NCBI GenBank assembly: GCA_018857735.1
Contig: JABMCL010002073.1
Location: 2,976,001 to 3,040,000, forward strand
From: Alviniconcha marisindica
Taxonomy: Eukaryota; Mollusca; Gastropoda; Provannidae
Reading direction: 5' to 3'
DNA length: 64,000 nt
The translations under genes and the position numbers were made by a program. Of this stretch, positions 34,751 to 44,212 are shown piece after piece. Within the stretch, counting starts at the first letter, position 1. The number at the start of each line of letters is the position of its first letter. The notes under the pieces were generated by a model. It ran no database searches. It saw nothing but the letters and a program-made list of their open reading frames with translations, and was not told the origin of the DNA.

Positions 34751-37700
34751 GCGTGCGTATGTGTGTGTGTGTGCAGTGTTGGAGGTGAAAGAAAGATGTT
34801 GACTGGAGTGCTGCAGTGTATTTCTATATTAGAAGGGTTGCTCATTCCTTGACCTTGGTTCTGTGCACTTTTGTCAACCCTGTTGTTTTGTATTATGTGC
34901 TTTGTGCTCACATTAGGTGGGCATTTTATAAATATTTTTTATATATTACATAATGTGACAGGCATGTTCAAAATCCCTTGTAATTATACAGCTGTTTTCT
35001 TCAGAATCCCTCATAATTGTACAACTGATTTCTTCAGAATCCCTTGTAATTGTACGCCTGTTTTGTGCCCTTTCTTTTTCAGCCCGGGGCCATTGACAAG
35101 TTCTGTCAGGACACGGACAAGATCATCGAAATGGTGGCTCGTGACACAGAGGCCAAGGGCATGTTTGAAGAGGCCATCTGTCTCTACGATCTGGCCAGGG
35201 TAAGGCTCGTGCAGAAGCATTTAGACTGATGGCGAAAATGGCAGAGACAGTGTGACAAATACCAAAGACTCCTGAAGACCTGTCAGCCTTTTGTGGTCTG
35301 GCTAGGGCCTGAATGTTGTCAGGGCTGTGATGTGGATTCACTGAGCATGCTGAACACCGTCACGGTGTACAAAAAACAAGATGTGATGCTTGTTTGCAGG
35401 CTTCTTCCCCATAGTGAGGGGAAAAAATGTGATGCTTGTTTGCAGACTTCTTCACCATAGTGAGGGGGGAAAATGTGATGCTTGTTTGCAGAATTCTTCA
35501 CCATAGTGAGGGGAAAATGTGATGCTTGTTTGCAGGCTTCTTCACCATAGTGAGGGGAAAATGTGATGTTTGTTTGCAGACTTCTTCACCATCGTGAGGG
35601 GAAAAAATGTGATGCTTGTTTGCAAACTTCTTCGCCATAGTGAAGGGAAATGTGATGCTTGTTTGCAGACTTCTTCACCATAGTGAGGGGAAAAATGTGA
35701 TGCTTGTTTGCAAGCTTGTTCACCACTGCGAGTTGTGTGAAAAAGAACCAACATTCTTTTTGACTGACTATTTTGCAAGAGGTGCCTCACACTGTCCCTC
35801 TGTACATTGTCCCTCCGCACACTGTTCTTCCGAACACTGTACCTCCACACACTGTTCCTCCGTACACTGTCTGCACACTGTCCCTTCGCACACTGTTCCT
35901 CTGCATGCTGTTCCTCTGCACACTGTCCCTCCGCACACTGTTCCTCTGCACATTGTTCCTTCACACACACTGTCCCTCAGCATACTGTCCCTCACGCACA
36001 CTGCCCCTCCGCACACTGTGCTTCCGCACACTGTCCCTCTGTACACTGTCCCTCTGTACACTTTCCCTCCGCACACTTTCCCTCCACACACTGTGCTTCC
36101 GCACACTGTCCCTCTGCACACCTTCCCTCCGCACACCTTTCCCTCCGCACACTTTCCTTCCACACACTGTCCCTCTGCACACTGTCCCTCGCACACTGTC
36201 CCTCTCACACCTGTCCCTCCGCACACTGTCCCTCCACACACTTTCCCTCCGCACACTGTCCCTTCCACACACTGTCCCTCCGCACACTGTCCCTCCGCAC
36301 ACTTTCTCCACACACTGTCCCTCTGCACACTGTCCCTCCTGGACACTTGTCCCTCCACACACTGTCCTCCACACACTGTCCCTCCAGCACACTGTCCCTC
36401 TGACACTCCACACTTTTCCTGTCCCTCCACACACTGTCCCTCCACACACTGTCCCTCCGCACACTGTCCCTCCACACACTGTCCCTCCGCACACTTTCCG
36501 TCCACACACTGTCCCTCCGCACACTGTCCCTCTGCACACTGTCCCTCTGCACACTGTTCCTCCACACACTTTCCCTCCACACACTGTCCCTCCACACACT
36601 GTCCCTCACACACTGTCCCTCCCACACTTTCTATCCACACACTGTCCCTCTGCACACTGTCCCTCTGGACACTTTCCCTCCACACACTGTCCCTCCACAC
36701 ACTGTCCCTCCACACACTGTCCCTACCGCCTCCGCACACTTTCCGTCCACACACTGTCCCTCCGCACACTGTCCCTCCGCACACTGTCCCTCTGCACAAT
36801 GTCCCTCTGCACACTGTTCCTCCACACATTTCCCTCCACACACTGTCCCTCCGCACACTGTCCCTCCGCACACTGTCCCTCCACACACTGTTCCTTGACA
36901 CACCGTCCCTCTACTTACTGTCTCCTGGTGCTGTTCCTTTGGAGCTGTCCATGTGAATGCTGTTCCTTCTGGCTGCATGCACTCTGCTGCTGTGGTGTGT
37001 TTCAGAACCAGGACATTGCTGTAGTGTGTTTCAGAACCAAGACAGGGCTGTGGTGTGTTTCAGAACCAAGACACTGCTGTGGTGTGTTTCAGAATCAGGG
37101 TGCTGTGGTGTGTTTCAGAACCAGGACAAGGCTTGTTTCAGAGCAGTGGTGTGTTTCAGAACCAAGACACTGCTGTGGTGTGTTTCAGAATCAGGGTGCT
37201 GTGGTGTGTTTCAGAACCAGGACAAGGCTGTGGTGTGTTTCAGAACCAGGGCTGTGGTGTGTTTCAGAACCAGGACACTGCTGTGGTGTGTTTCAGAATC
37301 AGGGTGCTGTGGTGTTTCAGAACCAAGACAAGGCTGTGGTGTGTTTCAGAATCAGGGTGCTGTGGTGTGTTTCAGAACCAGGGTGCTGTGGTGTGTTTTA
37401 GAATCAGGGTGCTGTGGTGTGTTTTTGAACCAAGACAAGGCTATGGTGTGTTTCAGAATCAGGGTGCTGTGGTGTGTTTCAGAACCAGGGTGCTGTGCGT
37501 GGTGTTTTCAGAACCAGGACAAGGCTGTGGTGTGTTTCAGAACCAGGGGCTGTGGTGTGTTTCAGAACCAGGAAGTGCTGTGGTGTGTTTCAGAACCAGG
37601 ACAAGGCTGTGGTGTGTTTCAGAACCAGGACAAGGCTGTGGTGTGTTTCAGAACAGGGTGCTGTGGTGTGTTTCAGAATCAGGACAAGGCTGTGGTGTGT

Positions 37701-40700
37701 TTCAGAACCAGGACAAGGCTGTGGTGTGTTTCAGAATCAGGACAAGGCTGTGGTGTGTTTCAGAATCAGGACAGGCTGTGGTGTGTTTCAGAATCAGGAC
37801 AAGGCTGTGGTGTGTTTCAGAACCAGGACAAGGCTGTGGTGTGTTTCAGAACCAGGACAAGTGCTGTGGTGTGTTTCAGAACCAGGACAAGGCTGTGGTG
37901 TGTTTCAGAACCAGGACAAGGCTGTGGTGTGTTTCAGAATCAGGACAAGGCTGTGGTGTGTTTCAGAACCAGGACAAGGCTGTGGTGTGTTTCAGAACCA
38001 GGACAAGGCTGTGGTGTGTTTCAGAACCAGGACAAGGCTGTGGTGTGTTTCAGAATCCAGGACAAGGCTGTGGTGTGTTTCAGAATCAGGACAAGGCTGT
38101 GGTGTGTTTCAGAACCAGGACAAGGCTGTGGTGTGTTTCAGAACCAGGACAAGGCTGTGGTGTGTTTCAGAACCAGGACAAGGCTGTGGTGTGTTTCAGA
38201 ACCAGGACAAGGCTGTGGTGTGTTTCAGAACCAGGACAAGGCTGTGGTGTGTTTCAGAACCAGGACAAGGCTGTGGTGTGTTTCAGAACCAGGACAAGGC
38301 TGTGGTGTGTTTCAGAACCAGGACAAGGCTGTGGTGTGTTTCAGAACCAGGACAAGGCTGTGGTGTGTTTCAGAATCAGGACAAGGCTGTGGTGTGTTTC
38401 AGAACCAGGACAAGGCTGTGGTGTGTTTCAGAACCAGGACAAGGCTGTGGTGTGTTTCAGAATCAGGACAAGGCTGTGGTGTGTTTCAGAATCAGGACAA
38501 GGCTGTGGTGTGTTTCAGAATCAGGACAAGGCTGTGGTGTGTTTCAGAATCAGGACAAGGCTGTGGTGTGTTTCAGAATCAGGACAAGGCTGTGGTGTGT
38601 TTCAGAACCAGGACAAGGCTGTGGTGTGTTTCAGAATCAGGACAAGGCTGTGGTGTGTTTCAGAATCAGGACAAGGCTGTGGTGTGTTTCAGAATCAGGA
38701 CAAGGCTGTGGTGTGTTTCAGAATCAGGACAAGGCTGTGGTGTGTTTCAGAATCAGGACAAGGCTGTGGTGTGTTTCAGAACCAGGACAAGGCTGTGGTG
38801 TGTTTCAGAATCAGGACAAGGCTGTGGTGTGTTTCAGAATCAGGACAAGGCTGTGGTGTGTTTCAGAATCAGGACAAGGCTGTGGTGCTGATCAACAAAT
38901 TGCTGAGCAAGGTGGTGTCCCTGCCTAACAGTCCCGAGGGAAACCGCGATCGCCTCAAGACGCAGGCCATCTCCATGGCTCAGAGGTGACCCCCCCACCC
39001 GTCTGTTTGTTTATCTGCCTGTCTCTTTCTCTCTCTTTCGATCTGCCTGTCGCTCTCTGTTTTCCCCTCCCTGTCTGTCTCTCTCAGTTGAATGTTGTGT
39101 TAAGTGTTAAATATCAACGACTAATCTCTTTCTTCTTGTGTCCGTCTGTCTATCTCTCCACCCCACCCCCTGTCTGTTTCTGTTTCCCTGTCTGTCTGTC
39201 CCTCTTTGTTGACTGTTAAGCATTAAATATCAACAACTGACTAATCTCTCTCTCTCCCTGTATCTGTCTTTTTGTCTCTGCACGTCCCCCGTCCCCCCCC
39301 AACCCTTCTCTCTGTCTGTTGTCTGGATGTTTAATATTAAGATTGGGTCAGCCACTCTCACTCCCTCACCCTGTGTCTGTTCTCTCCCCCCCCCCCCCCC
39401 ACCACCCCACAGTTGTCTATGTGGTTAATATCCAGATTGAGTTGGTCAGTCTCTCTCCCTCTCCTTGTGGCTGTCTATCTGTGTGTGTGTGTGTGTGTTT
39501 TCATTCCTCTCTTCTTGCAGAATTTGCATGTTTGTTTGATGTTATTTTTTTATGTTTGTGCTTGATTTCGTGTAGTGTACTGTCCCAGTTCAGTGAGATG
39601 GTGCAGATGGATTTAGCAGGGACAGACATTTTTGGACTCCTGTGCCATGGTTATAATTTATATCTCTGACTGAGCAACAAAGTTAGGCCAGTCTTTTTCC
39701 CTGAATATGTCTCTGTCCTCCAGATCCTGTCTCAGCCTAGTCCTTCCTAGAGTGAATAATTATTCATCAGTTTCTGACACCAGCTTCTTTCGTTTTTTGG
39801 TTTCAGATATCGGACGATGGGACAGAATATTAGCTTGTCCAACTCCGGCACCTTCTACCTCCTTTTGGATCTGATGACATTCTTTGACCAGTATCATGCC
39901 GGCAATGTTGATGGAGCACTTGATGTAAGACAGACAGAACTGCAGCTCAGCTTAAAATCCAGAGTTTTTCTCTCCATTTATGAGAGTTCAGATCGCAGTT
40001 CACTGTAACATCAAAAGTTTCTCTCTCCTATTATGAGAGTTCAGATCACAGTTAAGCTTAACATCCAAGGTTTCTCTCTCCTTTTATGAGAGTTCAGATC
40101 ACTGTTCACCGTAACATTAAAAGTTTCTTTTTTATGAGAGTTCAGATCACAGTTAAGCGTAACATCCAAGGTTTCTCTCTCCTTTTATGAGAGTTCAGAT
40201 CACTGTTCACCGTAACATTAAAAGTTTCTTTTTTATGAGAGTTCAGATCACAGTTAAGCTTAACATCCAAGGTTTCTCTCTCCTTTTATGAGAGTTCAGA
40301 TCACAGTAACATTAAAGGTTTCTTTTTTATGAGAGTTCAGATCACAGTTAAGCTTAACATCCAAGGTTTCTCTCTCCTTTTATGAGAGTTCAAAACAGCC
40401 AGCCTCTCTTCTCTCTCTCTTTCTCTGGTTCATGTTCCCATTCTTTCTCTCTCTCTTTCTCTGGTTCATGTTCTCATTCTTTCTCTCTCTCTTTCTCTGG
40501 TTCATGTTCTCATTCTTTCTCTCTCTCTTTCTCTTGTTCATGTTCTCATTCTTTCTCTCTCTCTTTCTCTGGTTCATGTTCTCATTCTTTCTCTCTCTCT
40601 TTCTCTTGTGCACTCTTCCACCTGCGCTTTCAGTTTCACTCGACTGATTGAATCAGTATTTGCACTGTGTGCTCATTTGGAGAGAAGTTCCAGAAGAGTT

Positions 40701-43700
40701 TCCATGTCCAGTCTGAGGCAAGTGGCCTGTTGCGTAACCTTGCTTGTGCTTTCTGTGGACAGACAATCAAGCACCTGAAGTTACTTCCCTTCAAGCCGGA
40801 CGAGGTGGAACACAGAGTGAACGGTTTTCGTAACTTCACTGATGAGGTATTGTAGTTTTTGCGTGGTACATGTTTTGTGTTTTGTGTTGCGCTTCTTTGA
40901 CATCAGTTGGTTACTGCTGGATGCATGTTGATGCGGAACTGAATGACTGACAACCAGAAGGGTTTAACATAATCAAATCTTTGCTAGTTTAATTGTAATC
41001 AATGTGGTGGATACAAAAGGCCTGTTTATCAGTAGTTTTTTTCATTCACAACTGTTTGCATTATAATGATGGTACCATGGACAGCTCTGTTTTGAAGACC
41101 AGGCACAAACATGGACAGCTCTGTTTTGAAGACCAGGCACAAACATGGACAGCTCTGTTTTGAAGACCAGGACCAAACATGGACAGCTCTGGTTTTAAAA
41201 ACCAGGAACAGTTTTTTTTAAGATGGACGAAAACCTGGAACAAACCTGGAATCTGTTTTTGAAGACCAGCAACAGACATGGAGTCTGTTTCTGAAGACCA
41301 GGAACTGACATGGACAGCTCTGGTTTTGAATACCAGGGACAGACCACTCTGTGGGCAGGGGGCAGCACTTGGAGCGAAACGCCTGGACCTGCGCCGCGTG
41401 AAAGAAAACAGCAGTCCTGATTTTCACCTGCTCCGTGCCGTGTGTTTGTTGCAGATCCGACGCAACATGCCGGACATCCTGCTGGCCACCATGACGCTGC
41501 TTCACAACAAGTACACGCAGACCAGGTAATGGCTGCTTCCTGCTTGCACCGGCAGAGGAAGGGTTGTTCGGGGACACGAAGAGCATAGCGCCTGGTGACA
41601 GTTTTAGGGTTCACTTGGAGCCCTTCACGAACCCAGGCAGAGAACTGATTGGGGGGGGGGGTGTCAGGGAGGAGGGTGTCAGGGAAGGGGGGGTGTCAGG
41701 GAGGGGGGTCAGGGAAGGGGGGGGTTGTTGGGAAGGGGTGTCAGGGAAGGGGGGTGTAGGGGAAGGGGTGTCAGGGAAGGGGGGGTGTCGGAAGGGGGGT
41801 GTCAGGGGAAGGGAGGGGGGGGGTTGTAGGGAAAGGGGGTGTCAGGGGAAGGGGGTTCAGGGGAAGGGGGGTCAGTGAAAGGGGTTCGGGAAGGGGGTGT
41901 CAGGGAAGGGTGTCAGGGAAAGGGGGTAGTCAGGGGAAGGTGTCAGAGTGTCAGAAGGGGGGTGTCAGGGAAGGGGGGGTCAGTGAAAGTGTCGGGGGAA
42001 GAGGATGTCAGGGAAGGGGGAGGTATGTAACTGTGAGCCCAGCAATAGGCTGCACAGCAACCAGAGATAATGGTGAAAAAGTTGTTTTGCAGTTTAACAC
42101 ATTCTGTACCATGGAATGTGGCCTCCGTTCACAAACTCTGCTTTTGTCGTCTTGGAAAACAGTCAAACTGAAACCAGTTTTAAAACAGACTTTCTTCCAG
42201 TGAAGGGAGAGAACCCTGCTGACATTTCAATGCTTTACTGACATTAGAATTGGCCAAAATAACAATGGTTAATCAAAGAAATGTCAGTTTTCTGAAGTGT
42301 TGGATGTAAACTTTTAATCACTGACAACAGCGAGCATAAAGTGTTACGTGGACTAAGGGAAGCAACTCACTCAGAATGACTTGGTACAGAAAGTGTTAGT
42401 GAGGAACTGTAAACTGCCCCTGATTGGTGCAAAATCCAAAATCGTTCTATGGTATTGGTTAGAAAGTACAATCATGGGGAATTATTAGCTACGACAGTTG
42501 TGATGTTCATTTTCCCTTCTTCTCCCCGCCCTTTCCTTTGTGCTGACTGTGAGGCATGGTGCTGTGTGTTCTGCTGCAGGAGCAGCAGCGTCCAAAGCCC
42601 AGTGCCTGGCCAAGGAGGCATCAGAGATGGCGGCAAGGAAACGGTGAGTGCCACAAGACTGTTTTGTCCGACCTACACACTCCATCAGCTGCTTGACCTT
42701 CCTCGGGCCTTTCGTTATTCGTTCAGCAGTTGCAGTTATATCATCATCATTTTGTTTCTGGAAAGTCCCGTTTCTGTCTGTCTCTGCCCGCAGCCAAAAC
42801 TTTTCCTTGGTATTTATGTTAGGTGGGTAGGTAGTGTTGCTTAATGTCCTCGGATGTCGGTTGACATATTAGGGACAAGCTGAGACCAATGCCGAAGCAT
42901 GGTTCAATATAGCTTTACGTCCACGGAAACCAGAAGGCTCGTTAGGACGGACAGCCCAGGACGGCCACCTCGACTCTCACACAGCTCCTGAACTATGTAT
43001 TTATGTTAAAAGTTGCCTGCAGCATTGAAGTAGAGCCTCTGCTTTCAGTACTGTGGTGTTGACAGGATGTTCAAGTCCGATTACTAGCTAACTAACTCAG
43101 TACTGTGGTGTTGACAGGATGTTCAAGTCCGATTACTAGCTAACTAACTCAGTACTGTGGTGTTGACAGGATGTTCAAGTCCGATTACTAGCTAACTAAC
43201 TCAGTACTGTGGTGTTGACAGGATGTTCAAGTCCGATTACTAACTGACTAACTAACGCAGTACTGTGGAAGCCACTTTGTGTTGATTTTTATTCCCAAGA
43301 ATTTGTCATTTTCACCAGAGGAGAGCTTTGCAGCAGAGCTGTGCGACGTGACCCAGCCCTTTCAAAAAATGTATTTATTTTTCTGTCTGATAATGCATCT
43401 AGACATCAGATGCATTGCTACCATGATACTCACCCGGGCATCCATACTCCCAACCACAAGCCATGCAGGCGAATTATTTTTAACATTCTGGTCGAATTTC
43501 TGGCGGATTTGGAAAACAAAAAATCTGAAACAAGAATGACTGCTAGCATTCTAACACCGTTTCACTGTTTAAGTGTTGTTTTGTAGCTTGAAAAAGGGGC
43601 TTACCTCAAAAATGTTTGGGTCATAATAAATAGTTTTCCCCCCCCACCTTTTGTCTGTTTGGATTTTGCAAACGTTCATGTGGAAGCCCATTTACATTGC

Positions 43701-43840
43701 GCGTTCTGCTTTTTTCCCAGTTCCTGAACTACCTGAGGTCGCAGGCCAAGACGCTCATCATGTTTGCTGGGATGTTGCCGTACCGCCTGCCAGGGGATGT
43801 CAATGCTCGTCTCGTTCAAATTGAAGTGCTCATGAACTGA
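15571..43840 (+). CDS. NUP93: Nuclear pore complex protein Nup93, complete, 22 coding exons
   Basis: Scaffold nucleoporin of the inner ring; it anchors Nup205/188/62-type partners and is needed for pore assembly. Coding exons: 15571-15746, 16677-16794, 18198-18260, 19007-19135, 19782-19856, 21194-21286, 23902-24047, 25194-25326, 26924-27021, 28019-28153, 28753-28970, 29838-30029, 31354-31480, 32270-32342, 34066-34110, 35083-35199, 38867-38985, 39807-39924, 40763-40846, 41455-41525, 42580-42643, 43721-43840. They sum to 2514 nt (837 aa plus TGA; human protein ~819 aa). Diagnostic segments: [16 protein letters not shown] and [11 protein letters not shown] at the N-terminal coiled region, [115 protein letters not shown], and terminal LVQIEVLMN. 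Start Met 15571 is chosen because it gives the conserved N-terminus. Weak points: the exon 8 donor is GAG|gtctgc, and the exon 9 acceptor has a TG tract where a pyrimidine tract is expected. Exons 7, 8, 13, 14 and 17 have duplicated splice junctions nearby. Confidence 0.97.
17460..17972. mobile_element. MITE-like element with 13-bp perfect TIRs and TA target site, NUP93 intron 2
   Basis: TTGGGCGATTCAG at 17460-17472 is mirrored perfectly by CTGAATCGCCCAA at 17960-17972, and each end is flanked by TA (17458-17459, 17973-17974). At 513 bp this fits a Tc1/mariner-type non-autonomous element. A 126-codon frame (17599-17979) covers most of the interior but shows no recognisable transposase motif and starts from an unsupported position. 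Confidence 0.78.
18333..18836. repeat. (TG)n and (CA)n tracts in the same NUP93 intron
   Basis: Intron 3 carries an interrupted (TG) tract at 18333-18420, starting about 75 bases after the exon 3 donor, and a (CA)/(CT) tract at 18771-18836. In the pre-mRNA these are complementary and ~350 nt apart. Confidence 0.93.
20090..20430. repeat. 55-bp tandem repeat, six copies, NUP93 intron 5
   Basis: The unit contains CTGTGCAGTGTGTGTACA and GGCCAGCTTGGATGATGG; copies start at 20101, 20156, 20211, 20266, 20321 and 20376. The first and last copies share a variant (catagcattacagg) that the four inner ones lack, suggesting the inner copies expanded later. Confidence 0.95.
21600..22485. repeat. 37-bp tandem repeat, about 24 copies, NUP93 intron 6
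   Basis: The unit contains GAGATTTGAAAACCTGAGTG and GGGATGGCTGGAGA. Copies are almost identical until about 22330, then decay towards the right end. Not exon-like. Confidence 0.96.
22985..23457. repeat. 30-bp tandem repeat, about 15 copies, NUP93 intron 6
   Basis: The unit contains GTGACTGTTATGTTGTCAAT and ATGAGAGGGG, with a few copies shortened by deletions (around 23130, 23265 and 23410). Between this and the previous array (22486-22984) I see only a short SINE-tail-like fragment (gcgctatataag, ~22850). Confidence 0.96.
24048..24855 (+). repeat. 404-bp tandem duplication of NUP93 intron 7 including exon 7 tail and exon 8 head
   Basis: GTAAGTGCAGATAAACCAGC follows the real exon 7 donor at 24048 and recurs at 24452. 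The following words (a glutamine-tRNA-free stretch with ttgaataatacagcagtaag units and cacggcaccaggtgtctaag) repeat in order, ending each time in gctgttgtgttgcag (24427 and ~24851). Each copy is itself made of ~60-bp sub-repeats. The join between copies carries a 24-base exon-like segment. Confidence 0.88.
24428..24451 (+). pseudogene. Exon-like chimeric segment: exon 8 acceptor fused to exon 7 tail and donor
   Basis: It is bounded by an acceptor identical to that of real exon 8 (gttgtgttgcag) and by gtaagtgcag, the exon 7 donor. The 24 bases combine a decayed exon 8 start (TTTGTGTCA) with a decayed exon 7 end (CACCTTGGATCAAGC). Length is a multiple of three, and placed between exons 7 and 8 it adds eight codons without a stop. 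Whether it is spliced is unknown; it may be only a duplication by-product. Confidence 0.6.
24890..25193 (+). repeat. 71-bp array of exon 8 splice-acceptor copies
   Basis: Copies with the acceptor end at 24980, 25051 and 25122 precede the real one at 25193, plus a more decayed copy near 24905. Each unit holds gacagctgttgtgttgcag followed by CTTCTGTCA and then a diverged version of the next ~25 exon bases. Confidence 0.93.
25343..25745. repeat. ~135-bp tandem triplication just after the exon 8 donor
   Basis: The word GTCACTTTAGTT starts copies at 25343, 25478 and 25614. Units continue through taatgtggttttagtgggttg and ggcaggtgctgagaaagccc. Confidence 0.93.
26195..26300 (+). repeat. Dispersed repeat fragment; inverted copy at about 32,790-32,875
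   Basis: The words GTAAGTACACCACTTCGGTG and gatagtcaaaaatgtgctat here match the reverse complement of 32,790-32,875 (ctatccaccaaagtggtgtac). Both lie in NUP93 introns (8 and 14) in opposite orientation. Family unknown. Confidence 0.7.
26859..26923 (+). promoter_or_regulatory. (TG)n tract forming the 3' splice-site region of NUP93 exon 9
   Basis: A pure TG run (about 26860-26915) is followed by ctgcacag and exon 9. It replaces the usual polypyrimidine tract. Exon 9 is 98 nt, so skipping it would shift the frame. Confidence 0.85.
27558..27795. mobile_element. 238-bp MITE with perfect TIRs and TTAA target site, NUP93 intron 9
   Basis: CCCCTTCACTGCC (27558-27570) is mirrored by GGCAGTGAAGGGG (27783-27795), each flanked by TTAA (27554-27557 and 27796-27799). 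With the TTAA and one more base the inverted match is 18 bp, perfect. TTAA duplication and CCC-starting ends are typical of piggyBac-type elements. No coding capacity. Confidence 0.82.
30280..31025. repeat. (CA)n plus ACATGCACATCATGTACC-type array, NUP93 intron 12
   Basis: A CA tract (~30281-30333) leads into about 20 irregular copies of a ~30-bp unit (gcacacacatgcacatcatgtacc plus a C-rich spacer). A smaller array of the same unit is at 33825-33980 in intron 14, so the sequence moved or was copied 3 kb away. Long His/Pro/Thr frames here are not genes. Confidence 0.93.
31121..31370 (+). repeat. 127-bp tandem duplication spanning the exon 13 acceptor
   Basis: Copy 1 starts at 31121 and copy 2 at 31248, both with TTCAGTGACAAAAGCATAGC. 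Each ends in gggttgtgcag followed by TAAGCCAAGAGGC, the true start of exon 13 in copy 2. Copy 1 therefore carries a decoy acceptor (AG at 31226) and the first ~13 exon bases. The repeat body (gagaatagcgctacataaaag plus CATCAT) resembles a SINE tail. Confidence 0.93.
31490..32180 (+). repeat. ~80-bp array with donor-like and acceptor-like words, NUP93 intron 13
   Basis: About eight copies begin directly after the exon 13 donor. Each holds TTGGTAAGCAAATG, then CCCTCAACCTTGCAG, then a T-rich run and ttagccactggcatc. Every unit thus offers a gtaagc donor and a ccttgcag acceptor about 20 bases apart. Confidence 0.93.
32343..32695 (+). repeat. Array after exon 14 donor with a copied exon 14 tail
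   Basis: About ten copies of a ~28-bp unit (gtgcattcagtttgtgccagtgaaaat). In the middle (about 32533-32588) lies a copy of the last 25 bases of exon 14 plus its donor: GCTGGTGCTGGAGACGCGGG, then AGgtgagg and the following intron words. Confidence 0.93.
32915..33740. repeat. 34-bp tandem repeat, about 25 copies, NUP93 intron 14
   Basis: The unit contains TGACCTGGACCCATTTTCAC and CCTGATGCAATC. Variants (cagtctgacctg, tcatcctgatg) recur in blocks, which points to multi-unit duplication steps. Confidence 0.96.
34712..34776. repeat. (TG)n with GCGCGC core, NUP93 intron 15
   Basis: TG repeats flank an alternating GCGCGCATGCGCGCGTGCG core at 34738-34757. Alternating purine-pyrimidine sequence of this kind can adopt Z-DNA. 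Confidence 0.92.
35385..35730. repeat. ~45-bp tandem repeat, eight copies, NUP93 intron 16
   Basis: The unit contains TGTGATGCTTGTTTGCAGAC and TTCTTCACCATAGTGAGGGG. The tttgcag word in each copy is acceptor-like. Confidence 0.94.
35788..36940. repeat. 15-bp tandem repeat (CCCTCCGCACACTGT), about 75 copies, NUP93 intron 16
   Basis: The unit length is divisible by three and free of stops, so frames stay open for hundreds of codons on both strands (His-Thr-Val-Pro-Pro type on plus, Cys/Gly/Glu-rich on minus). These are repeat artefacts, not genes. Confidence 0.95.
36985..38866 (+). repeat. 29-bp array built from the exon 17 splice acceptor, about 65 copies
   Basis: Each unit is TGTTTCAG (last 8 intron bases) plus the first 21 bases of exon 17 (codons N-Q-D-K-A-V-V). 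The array ends flush with the true acceptor at 38866. Left copies are more variable (some lack the acaagg word); copies right of about 37,900 differ mainly by an aacc/aatc alternation. Because 29 is not a multiple of three, one frame cycles through all three registers, and long open frames exist on the plus strand; one of them (37055-38989) reads straight into exon 17 in its native frame. Confidence 0.97.
38986..39806. other. NUP93 intron 17: pyrimidine-rich, no gene
   Basis: Mostly TCTGTC/CTCTCT-type sequence. The word gttaaatatcaac-gactaatctct recurs three times with decay (39100, 39220, 39330), suggesting an old ~115-bp repeat. Nothing coding seen. Confidence 0.6.
39990..40615. repeat. Two arrays in NUP93 intron 18
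   Basis: First, an alternating array (about 39990-40390) of ctctccttttatgagagttc and cagatcacagttaagcttaac words. Second, six copies of a 36-bp unit (tctctctttctctggttcatgttctcattcttt) at 40400-40610. Confidence 0.92.
41080..41345. repeat. ~34-bp tandem repeat, about eight copies, NUP93 intron 19
   Basis: The unit contains ACATGGACAGCTCTG and TTTTGAAGACCAGGCAC. It decays towards the exon 20 side. Confidence 0.92.
41645..42025 (+). repeat. G-rich 16-bp array (GTGTCAGGGAAGGGGG) after exon 20
   Basis: About 22 irregular copies with runs of four to ten G on the transcribed-sense strand, starting ~120 bases after the exon 20 donor. RNA quadruplex formation in the pre-mRNA is possible. Confidence 0.93.
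42832..42995 (+). mobile_element. SINE-like element A, copy 3, with 12-bp target duplication
   Basis: Flanked by GTATTTATGTTA on both sides (near 42810 and 42995-43008). Contains TTGCTTAATGTCCTCGG, GACAAGCTGAGACCAATGCC, ACGTCCACGGAAACCAG and ends CTCCTGAACTAT, as in the other copies. Lies in NUP93 intron 21. Confidence 0.85.
43046..43265. repeat. 52-bp tandem repeat, four copies, NUP93 intron 21
   Basis: The unit contains CAGTACTGTGGTGTTGACAG and gatgttcaagtccgattac. Nearly identical copies start at 43046, 43098 and every 52 bp after. Confidence 0.95.
43515..43680 (+). repeat. Dispersed repeat shared with 13,735-14,055
   Basis: The words GAAACAAGAATGACT, TTTAAGTGTTGTTTTGTAGC and CATAATAAATA, then TTTTGTGTTTGG-like sequence, occur in the same order at both sites. 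Type of element unknown. Confidence 0.7.
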
Positions 43841-43997
43841 ATGCGGGCTAGTGGTTGGGTGCTTTCTACTTGCGCTTTTTGGTGAAACGGGCCGTGGGTT
43901 GTCGGCCGTGTGTTAGAGTGTTAAGCACTTACATAACGCGTCAGTCAGGGTGCCCAGTGACAGACAGAAGGGACTGTGAATTGTCGGGTGTGGATGA

Positions 43998-44212
43998 ATG
44001 GGGAAGGATAGCTCAGTAGGTGCAGCGTCCGACTGAAAAGCCAGGCGCAGTACTGATGTGGATTTGAGTCCTCGGTGTGGCAGCCGCACCATTGTTTGGA
44101 CACACAGAAATACTGCGCACGCTGATAGGAATGGGTAGCGCTGCTCTTGCGGCTGCTGTGCCTTACCCAGGTAAGGCCACCTGAATTTCCCAGAAGGAAC
44201 AAAAAAGTACTA
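43998..44212 (+). mobile_element. tRNA-derived SINE downstream of NUP93
   Basis: A-box-like TAGCTCAGTAGG (44009-44020), B-box-like GATTTGAGTCC (44061-44071), then the same body as the element at 2.03 kb (gggtagcgctgctcttgcgg, ccttaccc-ggtaagg). It is shorter than that copy, lacking an internal ~100 bp. Confidence 0.82.

Noticed and set aside
35616..37401. Frames of 446 and 542 codons rich in His-Thr-Val-Pro
   Set aside because: Produced by a stop-free 15-bp repeat inside a well-defined NUP93 intron; listed as repeat only.
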